A DNA stretch of 49,587 nt from NCBI GenBank assembly GCA_000969725.1, contig JXSR01S074673.1; one strand, given 5' to 3'. This DNA is from Ophiothrix spiculata (taxonomy: Eukaryota > Echinodermata > Ophiuroidea > Amphilepidida > Ophiotrichidae). A program made the translations under genes and the position numbers. The notes below the pieces were generated by a model that worked only from the letters and a program-made list of their open reading frames with translations, was not told where the DNA came from and made no database searches. Shown here in pieces: positions 31,637-42,912 of the stretch. Positions within the stretch are counted from its first letter, which is position 1, and every line of letters starts with the position of its first letter.

Positions 31637-33150
31637 ATTAATAACTATATTTGAATTAACAACTTGTTCTCTCAATCTTTAATTTTAATCTAGCTACTTC
31701 ATAACATCGAAGATAGACAATGTAAGTTAAAGAGATGGCAGCAAACATTCATTTTCTTAGGCAACCCGCTTCATCATATATATTTTAATTCCAAACCAAT
31801 TAAATATGAATCTGAATATGAATATATCACGAATCGCCCACTTTGTAGCTTTCACCACGGATGACAAATTGCAAATTTTTAGCAGCAGCTTTCCATATGA
31901 TATAATCCGTCTTTTCCTTTCTATACCTATGTTGTTACATTGTAAATAACAGAAACATTGCCAAATTGTTTGTGCGACGATACGCAATAGGACACTTGAA
32001 GTTGATAATTGTAAGACATGTTAAGATATCAGTTTGACAAATCAGAGCAAAACATCACAAGTAATCAACAAAGTCAATGTCAATTATTAATAATTGTTAT
32101 TTAATATCAAATGACAATAACTTCATGTTCTTTTCTTTTGTCTACGACCTGGGTTAAATGTAAGGTTACTTTACACTTGCTCAACATAAGCAGACTCCGA
32201 TGAAATACATTATTAGGCAAAACAAATAACCAAACAAAAAAACCGATTTTTTTTTCCTGTTGACTGCGTGCAAGTCGTTTTGACATCATTTATTTGCGCA
32301 CTTTTTTTATTTTGATATTTAGGAAAACGAAAATAAAAATATCAATTTTGATAAAAAGAATGGGGAAAATTACAAAATTATTACTAAAGAAGTGCTTTCT
32401 TTTTAACATATAATCAAAACAGCACAGGTTTCTTACTAAAATTCATCACCCATGCGGATTTTCAATTAAAATTTGCCTTAGCACTTCCTAAAAAAAAAAA
32501 AAAAAAAAACGCATTTCGCATTTAGGTTTATTGTTCACATGTATTAAAATATTTTGTTACTAGGCAAACCATTCGCTGGAACAAATTGGGTTTACTGGCA
32601 TTCACTTTAAACCCGCATTGACCACCCACAATTTTGCCTTACATATTGTTCTTGCATGCTTTTAATTTCACGATTTTCAGAGCAAGAAATCAGGATAAGT
32701 AATCAATCTGATCAAGAGTTTTATGAAGAGCATGAAGAATATTCGAAATAAGTCGACTTTGATTTAGGTACATAATTATATTAGTCTCATTAGTCCATGT
32801 TTTTAAACAAATGAAATTAAATGAAATGAGACAGTAATTTATAAATTGCAAACAAACAAACAAGAAACAACGAGTTTGTAAATGCAGGTATAGGGACCAC
32901 GTATTCGAAAGGGGGAGGCAAATGCCACAGTTTAATTTCCGTTTGCAAAATTGTCGCTCTGCATATATCCTTTTGGGGCAGAGGCATGGTCTTATAATAT
33001 CAACACAAAATCTATTTTGCCCAACGTAAGCTTGCACATCTCTTGCGAAAAATTCAATTGTACAAAATTATAATCGTGGCGGCAAATTATACTGATATCA
33101 GGTTTAATTTATAGTCTGAGAAATATTTTAAGTATTTGCAAATTTTGACA
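31637..33150 (+). other. U3 modules d, e and f without genes
   Basis: 31925-32220 carries the e-module series. 32894-33005 is the highly conserved island paired with 23374-23500. The minus-strand frames at 31757-31987 and 32690-33037 are not kept in U2 beyond short stretches and are not called as genes. Confidence 0.55.
32490..32509. repeat. Poly(A) run of 20
   Basis: Uninterrupted A20 followed by C. It is not preceded by a recognised retroposon body, so it is listed only as a homopolymer. The segment around it is absent from U2, where 23080 continues directly to 23100. Confidence 0.9.
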
Positions 33151-34465
33151 CTGATTAAAAATATAATTAGCAATTGAATAACAAGTCATAGAATTGAAAA
33201 TTACCGAAACTAAAATATTTACCCTAAATATTGTATAATTAAGTTTCTTTCTCAAAATAAACTTTTATATTCACATCTCAAAGTTTTGAAAGATTATCAC
33301 ATCAACAGTCTTGGTCGGTCGTAATGCACGCCTTTGCGCATTAGGAATCTATGATATTGCATTTTGAATAACCCGAAGAATATTTGCCTAAAATTTTGAC
33401 GACAAAATAGGTAGTGCTCTATATAAAAACAACATATCCCTAGTCATAAAACTACATTTTAGAATAAAACTTCTGATGTTTGGTAACGATACTAGTATAA
33501 TATCAAGAGAAATGTTGTTTGTATTGATACACCACAAAAATAAAGTAGTATATTATCTTTGACTGAAAGTAAACATATTACGTTATTTGATATACATTCC
33601 ATATTTTGTACAAGTATAAGAAACATGTCAGTACTTGAAAATAATGTTTGCTCCTTAAATTTTTGATGACCACTTGCAATATCATCTAGGTTTGTAACCA
33701 GAAAAATACTTCATATCATCAGTTATATTTAGAGTGATCAGGTGTCCTACTTTTGAAGTAATTTTGTTTTCAAAAATACACAACAAAATGTTATTTGTTT
33801 TGTGCAGTCTATTTAGTGTGCAGGACGCTATGTATTACCATGAGGATTCTAAGACAAACATTTCATGGAGGACCTATAGAAAAAAGTCATGTTTACACTT
33901 TCTATTTCAGGTCTGTGTCATTTGTGTATTGTGTACACCGATAAAGCTTACTTCACATTGGGCAATTATGGATAAATCCATCACTAAAATATTGAAGATC
34001 TTCTTCTGACATGTTTTATTTTATTTTATATTCTTGATAAAACACAATTTATCTTATTTTAAACAGGCCAACAACATCACCGTTTATGGTCATTCAATAA
34101 CAAATCCGTATATTGTTTTATCATAAATCATTTCGACACGGTCAATTAAGAAAATGAAAAAAGATTTTGCTTTGCTTAAAGTGCTACAATGAATTTTCAG
34201 TATCTTATTCAGAACTGGTCGGGACAAATATATAAGTTACCTCAGATCATTTATATATTATATTTCACAACAACCAAGTAAAGTGACCTGGCCTTAGATT
34301 ACGTTGAAATATCAGCAAGATAGAATTACCTCGATGTTAAATACAAAAATAAATCCAGAGAGTGTCACACTTCTGATTGTTGTATCAAATTACATCAAGA
34401 TTGGAACTTTAATAATATGATGTTCGAGGGGCAAATTATATCATATGTCGTTCCAAGTACATATT

Positions 34466-34763
34466 TTTGATCGTCTATCTCAAAACTGCCGTAAATGTAG
34501 CATCTTGTCATTTTCACTTTTTTAAATATTTGCAAGTTATACGAATTAAAATGACACCTCAGTGAAGTTCTAGCCCGTCAAAGTTTGTCAGTTAGTAAAA
34601 CGAATAACTGAGATCATGGTGTTCAAATATCAGTAAGCCCTATATTTTCTGATTGATTGTCTTCATAATACACAGGTATACTGTATTTCATTATTTTCAG
34701 TCGTTTTCTGGAAATGAAACTTTGTTTGCTGCATTTATGGCTCGTTTGAGATGGAGGGTCACA
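34466..34763 (-). mobile_element. Older copy of the TGTGACCGTCCAGCCC MITE
   Basis: In reverse orientation this aligns along its length with 39358-39781. Shared words are AATGACACCT, AGTAAAACGAATAACTGAG, and AGTAAGCCCTATATTTTCTG. The tips are eroded (GATCGTCTATCTC and GAGATGGAGGGTCACA against TGTGACCGTCCAGCCC). It lies in the segment missing from U2. Confidence 0.72.
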
Positions 34764-35933
34764 TTTCATCTTTCCACAAATAGTCAGCAAAAATATCTAT
34801 TTTAAGATTCACTTGTTCACATTCGAAATCAATTGAAAACATTTGTTTGTAAAGACAAAGAGCTACATCAACATGTTATATATATTTTGATCATAAAGAT
34901 TATAAAGCTTGTCTGAAACATTAATCTGTCTTTATTTTGTCAGTTTTGTGACTTTGGCTCATTTTTCAATAATCTTATAAAAGCAATATACTGTTCATTA
35001 ACGAATCTGAAAAGCAATGTATTTTTTATTAAGTAACCCATTGTTTTTGTTACTCCGTCATAATTCTTGTCATCTTACTCTATTTTTAGCAAAAACGGTG
35101 AGCATACATTCCCTTCATTAATATTTTGACCCGTACAAACAAATTTATTGTGAACTCCTTGATATATTTCCCTTTCTTCATGTTCCTGTTGGCTCCATCT
35201 GCAAATTAGATAACTTTCATAACACAAATATGGCATCATGGGCAGAGGGCCGAGCTTATTAATAAATATAACGTAGCATTAAAACCAATAAAATCTTTTC
35301 AATTATCTTTAAACAAATTCCAATTAACCTCCGGCAAATATAACCCTCAGAATCTATGATGATTCTACGAAATTGAAAACCCTTGCCAGGAGCTGAGATT
35401 TAGTTTCGGATTCAAATCACACTTTATTGAAACATCAGAAGGCAAATAATACACTTCGGGGCTTCTGGAGGATTTTCGCCTTCCATTTATGGATGCATTT
35501 TTATGGTTACAAATAATTTGTCCGTTTTTTGCAGCCCACAAGATTTCAAAATCAATCAGAACGTAAGAAAAGAAATGGAAGCAATGTTTACTCTTAAGAT
35601 AGCTTGTTTTTTCTGACACAATTCATTAAGCATAATCGATTTTGGACTAGTAGAGCACATTAAGTGATATTATACTGCGTAAAATACTTGTACTAGATAT
35701 ACCAGTTTAATCGTCGGAATTTCTTCATGAAATGTTTTTTTAAATTGCCCTCTTGGTTTAGATCTTCTGTGACTCTTTACACCCACATACCTCCATCATT
35801 TCATAAAATTACATCACTTATATCTATGCACAATTTAACAGTTGTGGAAGTGGATAACCAACCTGTCCTATAATCAAAAGTTTTGAAGGAATATCAAATC
35901 CATTTGCTATTTTTTAAATGTTAGCAAAGAAAA

Positions 35934-35951
35934 CAATAATAATAATAATAA
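35934..35951. repeat. (AAT)n microsatellite
   Basis: Five to six AAT units. The U2 counterpart (about 25224-25245) has only ATGATACTAATAAAAT. Confidence 0.85.
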
Positions 35952-36287
35952 AACTTAAGTGCTACCCGTTAAAATTTGAAACAATATTATACATTTGGGT
36001 GTACAGCATTACCACCTTTCACCATCTTACCAAAATTAGTGAATCAAATCAGATTCAGGAGACATATTGGATTATTAGATTTCTAATCCTAAATGAAATT
36101 GTATCTGCAACGTGAAGTATTGGTCGTATGGGTCACGTTTTCTGTGAGTTTGTGTTCATATGGTATTCTTGGAATCTGTACTTGTCGTTTTATCAGCATC
36201 TTCAAGCATGCTAATCTTCCATTCGTGTTAACAGAATTGTCATAACGTATAAAATAGGTCTCATCGCGAGGTAATGTGTAATTTATT

Positions 36288-37519
36288 TTTTTTAGTACAT
36301 TGCATTACTACGTAGGGCATGTATTAAAACAATATGTATAGGTTACGTTTATTTTCAAAATACTGGATTAGGATACATGAAATGTAAATAAATTTATTAT
36401 ATGAGGGAAGATTTTAAATGGAAATTAAAATACAAGTAATAGCAAATAACAAAAACGCTAGACACTTTTTACAAATGCCTTATGTTACAGGATGATGAAA
36501 TTCTATTTAGGGTTAGAAAGATATATTTTGTCTTATGTACAATTTTTTGTTGTGTTTTTCATGTTTTATCAATAATAAACAACATATTGGTATAACATAT
36601 ACCTATAAAAGTAACCGAATTGAATTGAAGTTGTTGAACATCGTATAGAAAATAACTGTTTGGCTTTCGTTAGATTATAAGCAGCACTCTGTCAAACTGA
36701 TATCCATTGCATTGTGATAATGTGTCAATAACGATTTTATTCTCTTAACATGCTAAAGCCCTTGATATATTCCATTAACGATAAATGCGATAACTTAAAA
36801 ACACTTATAATGCAGTATTTATCATTGTTTATGTAGATGTTATGTAGATCTTTCCAAGAAGAGCACTCCTTGTTGTTAAATTTGATTTCAGTTTCTTCCT
36901 TTTCCAATCATTAATTTTGATGCCTTTGAACTTTTAAAAGGGAGGCTATGTATTATTGTTCTATAAACAAATCTACATAATTATGTACTTAAGAAATAAA
37001 TTAAATAGCGCTTTCATAGATAATACATGCTGACTTTAAATAAGTTTGCTAAAACTATATAAAAGCTTATGTCTCATACATACATATAAAAAATGTAATT
37101 TAAACCTCTTTAAAACTGATTTTCAATTAACATTTAATCTTGCTTCATTTCAAAGTCAAGAGCATTATCTTTAAATGAAGGTTTGTATCCGCGAGTACTG
37201 TTGCAAGTAAATCGGACAGGTTTAATTTACTCTTTTGATAGCTCATTCTGATCAATCCGCTTAGCCGTCTCGCCATCATTATTTCCCTCTCACTGATTTC
37301 AATTCATGCTTATTACCTATTTGTTCAGAAGGTGAATTATACAATAAAGGTTTCTCATCCGTGCAGGTGTCCTACTTTGATCATTTTTAGCACTGCAGTT
37401 CACAAATATTAGAACGTTACATGACAGTATGAAAAACAATGCACTACGTAAATACTTGTTAAATCTTCTTTACCTTTCTTTTCTTCATGATCGTTGTTTA
37501 AAAAAAATAATTAAGCGCA
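36288..37519 (-). repeat. Module l, inverted copy
   Basis: Reverse complement of 26251-27480, including the last bases of the linker before the TTAA element (GGATTAAC region of U2; here ATAATTAAGCGCA at 37507-37519). The element at 25652-26246 and the SINE plus LINE beyond 27480 are absent, so the inverted copy shows a state without those insertions. Confidence 0.88.
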
Positions 37520-37527
37520 CAGATGAC

Positions 37528-37880
37528 TACCAAACTTGAAAAGATGATTAAAGTAGGACGCTTTAGTTTTGTTTAACTAAATCAGACCATAGATTCTAGC
37601 TAGACACCAGATATCACGGATAAGTGGCCTGCATTGTGATATTTCCACCCGGTCAATATAAGTACCATGAAATGAAACAGGGATAAGAAATAATGATAGC
37701 GAGAATAATAGACAGGGTTTATCAAGTGAAATATATCACGACAGGTGTCGGTCTAGTTTGTCGTATCCAAAAGTAAGTCTTTTCAAGTGATTTCCTGTCG
37801 TCTTTGAAAACTAAGTCCAAAATAAAGTAAAAATGTAGTATCCATGTATTTAGCTGTATTTGAAGCAAATGTGTTTTAAA
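37528..37880 (+). repeat. Module m, second direct copy
   Basis: Pairs with 28335-28690 in the same orientation. It directly follows the inverted module l. Confidence 0.85.
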
Positions 37881-38212
37881 CCTTTATCTGGGGGCTTGGG
37901 CAAACGACGTGTGATTAAGTTGCAAAACAGTTCGCACTATACAAAGCATTGGTATCTTATAAAGGGAAAATGTAAATTTTAATGCAGCCATAACCTTCAG
38001 GAAAAAATACATTTTAGATTTACAAAATTTCTGAAAGTGAGTATTAATATAAAAAGTAAATTTGACATAGAAAACCGACAAATGGAACTACTAGACGTTC
38101 TCATTCATTACATTTCCATAATAATATGTAAGACCAACATTTAAATCAGTAGGACTCAAGCCATTATTCTTAAGGTTACAGACTCAATGTTTAAACTCCT
38201 CTCCATTTTGTA

Positions 38213-38470
38213 TTACAACTAAGCCTGTATACCTTCCTAATCAATACTGAAGTTGTGCGTTTATAGTAACAGCGACGTGTATTTCCGTATAACCACAATC
38301 TACCCATTCATGTTTCACATAAAGCAGGTAAAACATCAAGGTCTCTTTAGTTGGCAATGTTTTTATATAACACTTGAGGCCCGCAGGAAATCCAATGACA
38401 TTCGCTCCAGATACGCCGGGTAAAACATTCGGATTCATATTGGAGAGGACGACTTTATTTCAACAGTTTA
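38213..38470 (+). promoter_or_regulatory. V island 1: repeated TATA-bearing core
   Basis: Contains CATCAAGGTCTCTTTAG, then TTTTATATAA at 38361-38370, then ATGACATTCGCTCCAGATAC. The same order is found at 41085-41345, 44095-44320 and 48460-48720. The TATA word is present in all four. The minus-strand 65-codon frame over this island (NVLPGVSGANVIGF...) is open here, but it carries stops or shifts in the others, and the changes between copies mostly alter residues. DNA-level conservation is therefore the better reading. Confidence 0.5.
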
Positions 38471-39350
38471 GTTTATTCAGGTTTTAAAAAGAATGTATTT
38501 TATTTTTATCAACATTATCTTTTCTACTTCATGATTGGTTCAGAGGACAGCTGTATACCATTTTCAACTTTCATGACAGCACTAAGCATCAAAAACATTC
38601 AGTAAATTTTTCTAGGATTTTATTTACCTGTTTTGAATCTAGAGAAATTTATATTAACAAATGAACAGACTGTCAACATAAAAATAACCTCAATATGCTG
38701 ATATCAAATAAACAACGTAATAATTCGTCAATACTTCACGGAAGGTTTTCGATTCGATCAGATGTAATACTCTCTTCATATATATTTCACGGGAGAAATT
38801 CTATTGTCACATTAGAGATTTTGATATGTTGTTTACGTGATATAAACGATATAAAATTGCCCGCCGCAAGAAGATCATATTTAAGGAATGGATAAGGAAA
38901 AAAAGCCACACACAAGTGCAGCGAAAGAAGAGTCTAAGTACTTCGTTTTTCTAACATTCTTTTATTTATGGAATACCTAGGTGTTTCTAAAATATTCTGA
39001 AAAATATTTGAAGGAGTAAAAACCAAAAGTAATAAGAAATAACTTGCGTTAATGTGCATATTTGCAAAATAAAAGGGCCGACAATTTTGTCTGAACGCAT
39101 TATTGATGCATGTATTATTTGCTTAGACTAGCGACTAACAAAAGAAAAAAATAGTTTGAATATAAAAGATGAATACTAACGAGACTCAGACTTGTAGCCT
39201 TCAGCGTTTTCCATAATGCATTGCATTTATTAACATTTTGTCAGCAATGATGCGGTAACGGTAACAGTGGCATGGGATTTGCGAATGTCTTTGGTCTTTA
39301 CAATCGAAAGAATACCCATTTACTAAACAACAGGCTCTGTAATTAGTAAA
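38471..39350. repeat. V unit 1, remainder
   Basis: Pairs with 41346-42080: ATCAAATAAAC near 38703 with 41759, and CTTGTAGCCTTCAG at 39191 with 41971. A 66-codon plus-strand frame (38695-38895) has no recognised domain. Confidence 0.65.
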
Positions 39351-39355
39351 ACTGA

Positions 39356-39783
39356 TATGTGACCGTCCAGCCCGTATGAGCAGTAAATGCCAGAAATTTC
39401 ATTTTGCGCTACAGGTGAAAATACATGTCAAGGTAATAATTTGCCGAAATTGATTTTTTGACAGATTCACAATCTTAGTGCTTACTACGAAATACCAGCA
39501 AAGTTTCATTTCAAGATAATGATAGGAAATGTTAAATAAATTGGCATATTCTTAAGACGATCAACAGAAAATATAGGGCTTACTAATCTTTGAACGCATT
39601 TAACTCAGTTATACGTTTTACTCCCTGATAACCTTTGACGGACAATAACTTTACTTTTGGAAATCGTGTGAAGTTCATTAAGGTGTCATTTTATTCCTTA
39701 AAGTATGGTCTTTGCAAATAATTATAAAAGTGAAAATGTCAAAAGCTGGCATTTACTGCTGTTTGGGGCTGGACGGTCACATA
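39356..39783. mobile_element. TA-flanked MITE with TGTGACCGTCCAGCCC ends
   Basis: The left end is TGTGACCGTCCAGCCC and the right end is its exact reverse complement. A second paired segment follows (AGCAGTAAATGCCAG / CTGGCATTTACTGCT). Flanked by TA at 39356-39357 and 39782-39783, 424 bp between. There is no coding capacity. A related, older inverted copy lies at 34466-34763. Confidence 0.88.
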
Positions 39784-41084
39784 TTTTGGTGAACGACAAC
39801 GGTAAAAAGTATCTTTCAATTCAAACATATCCCACTTCGCTCACAAATGTGTCAAATGAACGTAAAAAATGCAAAAAAGTAGGGCTTCTGAGCTATGGGT
39901 AACTAAATGAGGCATGACAAATGAGAAGTTTCCATAACTTACAAACAACATGGACAGTATTGCCGTGAACTGAAGTCGTTGATGGGGAATAATGATGGCG
40001 AGAAGGCTTAAGAATCTGTAAATGTCCAGACCTAGGCATATCCTGGCTGAAATTTTAATGTGTTTTATTTTTTTTCTCGTTTAAAGAATGTGATTAAAAT
40101 TACTTAAAAAAACTTTTTTATGACATTTTGAAAACGCACTTTTTAGATGATTATTTTGTTTCTCAGAATTCAAATTCAGATTGTAAGAGGTAAAGTGTAA
40201 TAGCACTTTACCTAATAATCAAGCTGTATGACATTGTTGACATTTCGGCAATATCATCTATGTACAAGTACTTTTCACTGATAGATCATGGGTACTTAAA
40301 CGATCCAAAGTTCCTTCAAACATGTCAAATGTTATTGAGTTTGTCGTCAGAAATAGGTTAAGGGCTTCAGCGAATGGAATTGTCAATGACATATTAAAAT
40401 GGAAAGGAAATCAATATTTCTTAAAACCGCTTACTGCCAGATGGGGCCTAGGCGCAGGGACACCATCTGTACTGATAACATTGGTAATTTGAATCAATGA
40501 TGATTAGGTTTCATGGCCTCAACATGTGCTTCGATTGAACAAAAGAGAAAGGCACTTTTGATGGACGTTATTCTAGTGTTTACATATGCTGTGATTAAAC
40601 ATTATGTTAAGACTATGTTAAGAGCGATATAATCGTCTTGCTTCAGACTATGTAATATTTTGTTTTAGTATAAGGTACGGTCTCATACGGTGTCATACAA
40701 AACTGTACATTTAATGGTTTGACAATCTTTGCTACCAACAAGGTTGAGATCATTTATCTTGATGATACTTACAAACGGTTAAGGAATGACATTTTCCATT
40801 CGGTCAGAAGCTTACAAAAAATAGTCTTAAGTTCGTCGATTGTACAGAATTTTTTTTTAACAGTAGTATAGTGACGGTGAACTTCAGAAACAGGTACGGT
40901 TCCCAAATTGTAATAAAGATTTGTAATCGTTCGTTAGGGTATTTGGCAATGACCAATGCCCGTTCAAAGACCGACAGAACAGTTTGTAACCAATGGACTA
41001 TTCAAGTATGCACAATGCAAATTAGCTACAGGCGGTACATCCCTTGCATAATAGTTAACACTGTAATCAGTCACAAAGTACAGG
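39784..41084. other. Gene-free stretch of V unit 1 with one l/m-type word
   Basis: 39875-40010 contains AAAAGTAGGGC and GGGAATAATGATGGCGAGAAGG, relating it to modules l and m of the U region. 40320-40500 pairs with 46280-46450 (CTTCAGCGAATGGAAT / CTTCAGCGAATGAAAT). The plus frame 40871-41101 is unsupported. Confidence 0.5.
40188..40213. other. Perfect 10-bp stem hairpin
   Basis: AGGTAAAGTG, six-base loop TAATAG, CACTTTACCT. Isolated. No T-run or RNA gene context was recognised. Confidence 0.6.
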
Positions 41085-41345
41085 TTTGTAAACCTTCCTA
41101 ATCGATGCTGAAGTCTTTTGGTTGAATTAATGTGCGGTTTTAGTAACAGTGACGTAAACTTCCGTATAGCCTCAATCTACCCATTCATGAATCAAGTAAA
41201 GCACGTAGAATAAACCATCAAGGTCTCTTTACCTTACAATGTTTTTATATAACACTTGAGGCCCAAAGGTATTCATGACATTGACCCCAGATACGCCATG
41301 TAAAACATTAAGATTCATGTTGGAAGGAACCACTTTATTTCAACA
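41085..41345 (+). promoter_or_regulatory. V island 2: repeated TATA-bearing core
   Basis: AACCTTCCTAATCGATGCTG, TTTGGTTGAATTAATGTGC, AAGGTCTCTTTACC, TTTTATATAA at 41243-41252, then CCCCAGATACGCC. The TATA core matches the other copies. A few bases are lost after CTTGAGGCCC relative to islands 1 and 3. Confidence 0.5.
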
Positions 41346-42912
41346 ATTACCTTTTCCTAGGTATTACAAAGTATATATTTGATTTATTCTATATACATTT
41401 TGTCTGAATATATTAACTAACAGTATCTACTACACGATTGGCTAAGAGGACGTTTGTATATCCTTTTCAATTTGCATGATTTGTATGGCAGCAAAAGACA
41501 TTGCATAAGAAATATTCAGTAATTTATATGGGATTTGATTTAGGCAGCGCTTCAAAACACAACCGGTGGTCAAACGCCCACTCATCGCTTTGTCTGGCTT
41601 GTTATTGTTGTCAACAATGACAACCGCCCAAAACCTCATTTTGCCAGCTTGAGTTTTAAAGCACCATCTATCCCATGTTAAAACCTAGATATTTCCGTAT
41701 CACATTTAACAAGCTATCAATATAAATAAACAAAACTGCTTACATTATATTAAACATATCAAATAAACTAACACGATAATAGGAAAATACAGTAAATCAT
41801 GGAAAGTCTCGATGCGTTATCGATACGTATATTAACACAATTTTTAGACCAGCTACTGAAGTAATATGGCGGTATATTCATTAGACTATTAATGACATTA
41901 AAAAAGTGGGATTTCCTATTTATTAAGCAAAGACAGTCTGAATACAAGATATGCATACTTAAGAGCATGAGACTTGTAGCCTTCAGTCTTTTACATGATG
42001 CATTAGATTTGCATGCCTTGTGTTGCTAGCAATGACGTTGTTACTATAAATCATATGAGTTGGCGGAAATAACAGTGGCAATCAAGTAAGAAGAGAGAAT
42101 CATTTTAAAATCACCCGAAAGAAAACGTTTGTTCTGTATATACACAATTTCTGTCTTTCTAAAATAATGCAAAAACTGATTGTATTTTCATTGAAAAGCT
42201 ATGGTAATTTAATAAATGATATCAATTCCTGAAAAATTATAATACCTTATATTAGAATAATTAATTAATGCAAAAGATGTAAATATAGAAAACAATTATA
42301 TAGTGATGTACCTTGGTACAGGCGTTAAAAACCACTGAGTAATATAGCTTCAAATATTCGGGAATAGCCACTACATTGGTCGCATCATAAGGTCACGCTT
42401 TTCTCCTTTGTTATTGTTTCTTCAAATACTGGACGTAATCGTTTTATTTCAGTGATTATGTTTTGGGCCATATTCAAAATTTAATCATATCATGCTTATG
42501 ATAGACTGATGAAATAATCGTAGAAATATGCAATGTTTATAGTAAATTGTATTTTACTCTCGCCTATTAAAGGAATAGTCCGATCGCGTGATTTGATTTT
42601 TCTGTTACAATGTGACGTGACGATCGACCTGATTGATTTAATGACCACGAAGAATGAGACATGACCTGCCCTAAAAGAAATGGTTTTATTTTATGCTTCA
42701 AATACTACAGTTGCATGTGGTAAAAATTTTCTTTATGTAAAAAGACGTGAAAAACGGATTACAATGTAATATTTACAGTTGCAAATATCCCTGCATATTA
42801 TTGAAAAATGTGGTGATCGATAGAGAAGTTTAAGGAAAAGGTTTTGACGCAATTTGAAATTTTACAATATGAATCTTGTACAAATGTGATTCGGCAATAC
42901 ATCCATACTAAC
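41346..42912. other. V unit 2, remainder, gene-free
   Basis: Up to about 42080 it pairs with V unit 1. From 42100 to 42912 nothing was recognised. An AAAGGAATAGTCCGATCGCG word near 42570 looks like a transposon tip, but no partner was found. Confidence 0.5.

Larger units (their letters stand above)
28690..36284 (+). repeat. Paralogous unit U3
   Basis: Collinear with U2 (see that entry for the pairs). It has gained the TTAA element at 29364-29619, the LINE fragment with the assembly gap at about 30180-31636 and the MITE at 34466-34763. It retains the 34180-35340 segment missing from U2, parts of which are also found inverted in U0 (14230-14440) and direct in U0 (15150-15490). No gene is recognised. 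Confidence 0.85.

Noticed and set aside
32490-32509. Poly(A) tail of a processed pseudogene or LINE
   Set aside because: No retroposon body or target duplication could be identified next to it.
38241-38438. 65-codon minus-strand frame over V island 1 as a conserved exon
   Set aside because: Copies 2 and 4 have a shift or a stop, and between copies 1 and 3 most codon differences change the residue.
42569-42600. TTAAAGGAATAGTCCGATCGCG as a Kolobok-like transposon tip
   Set aside because: No matching inverted partner was found downstream or upstream.
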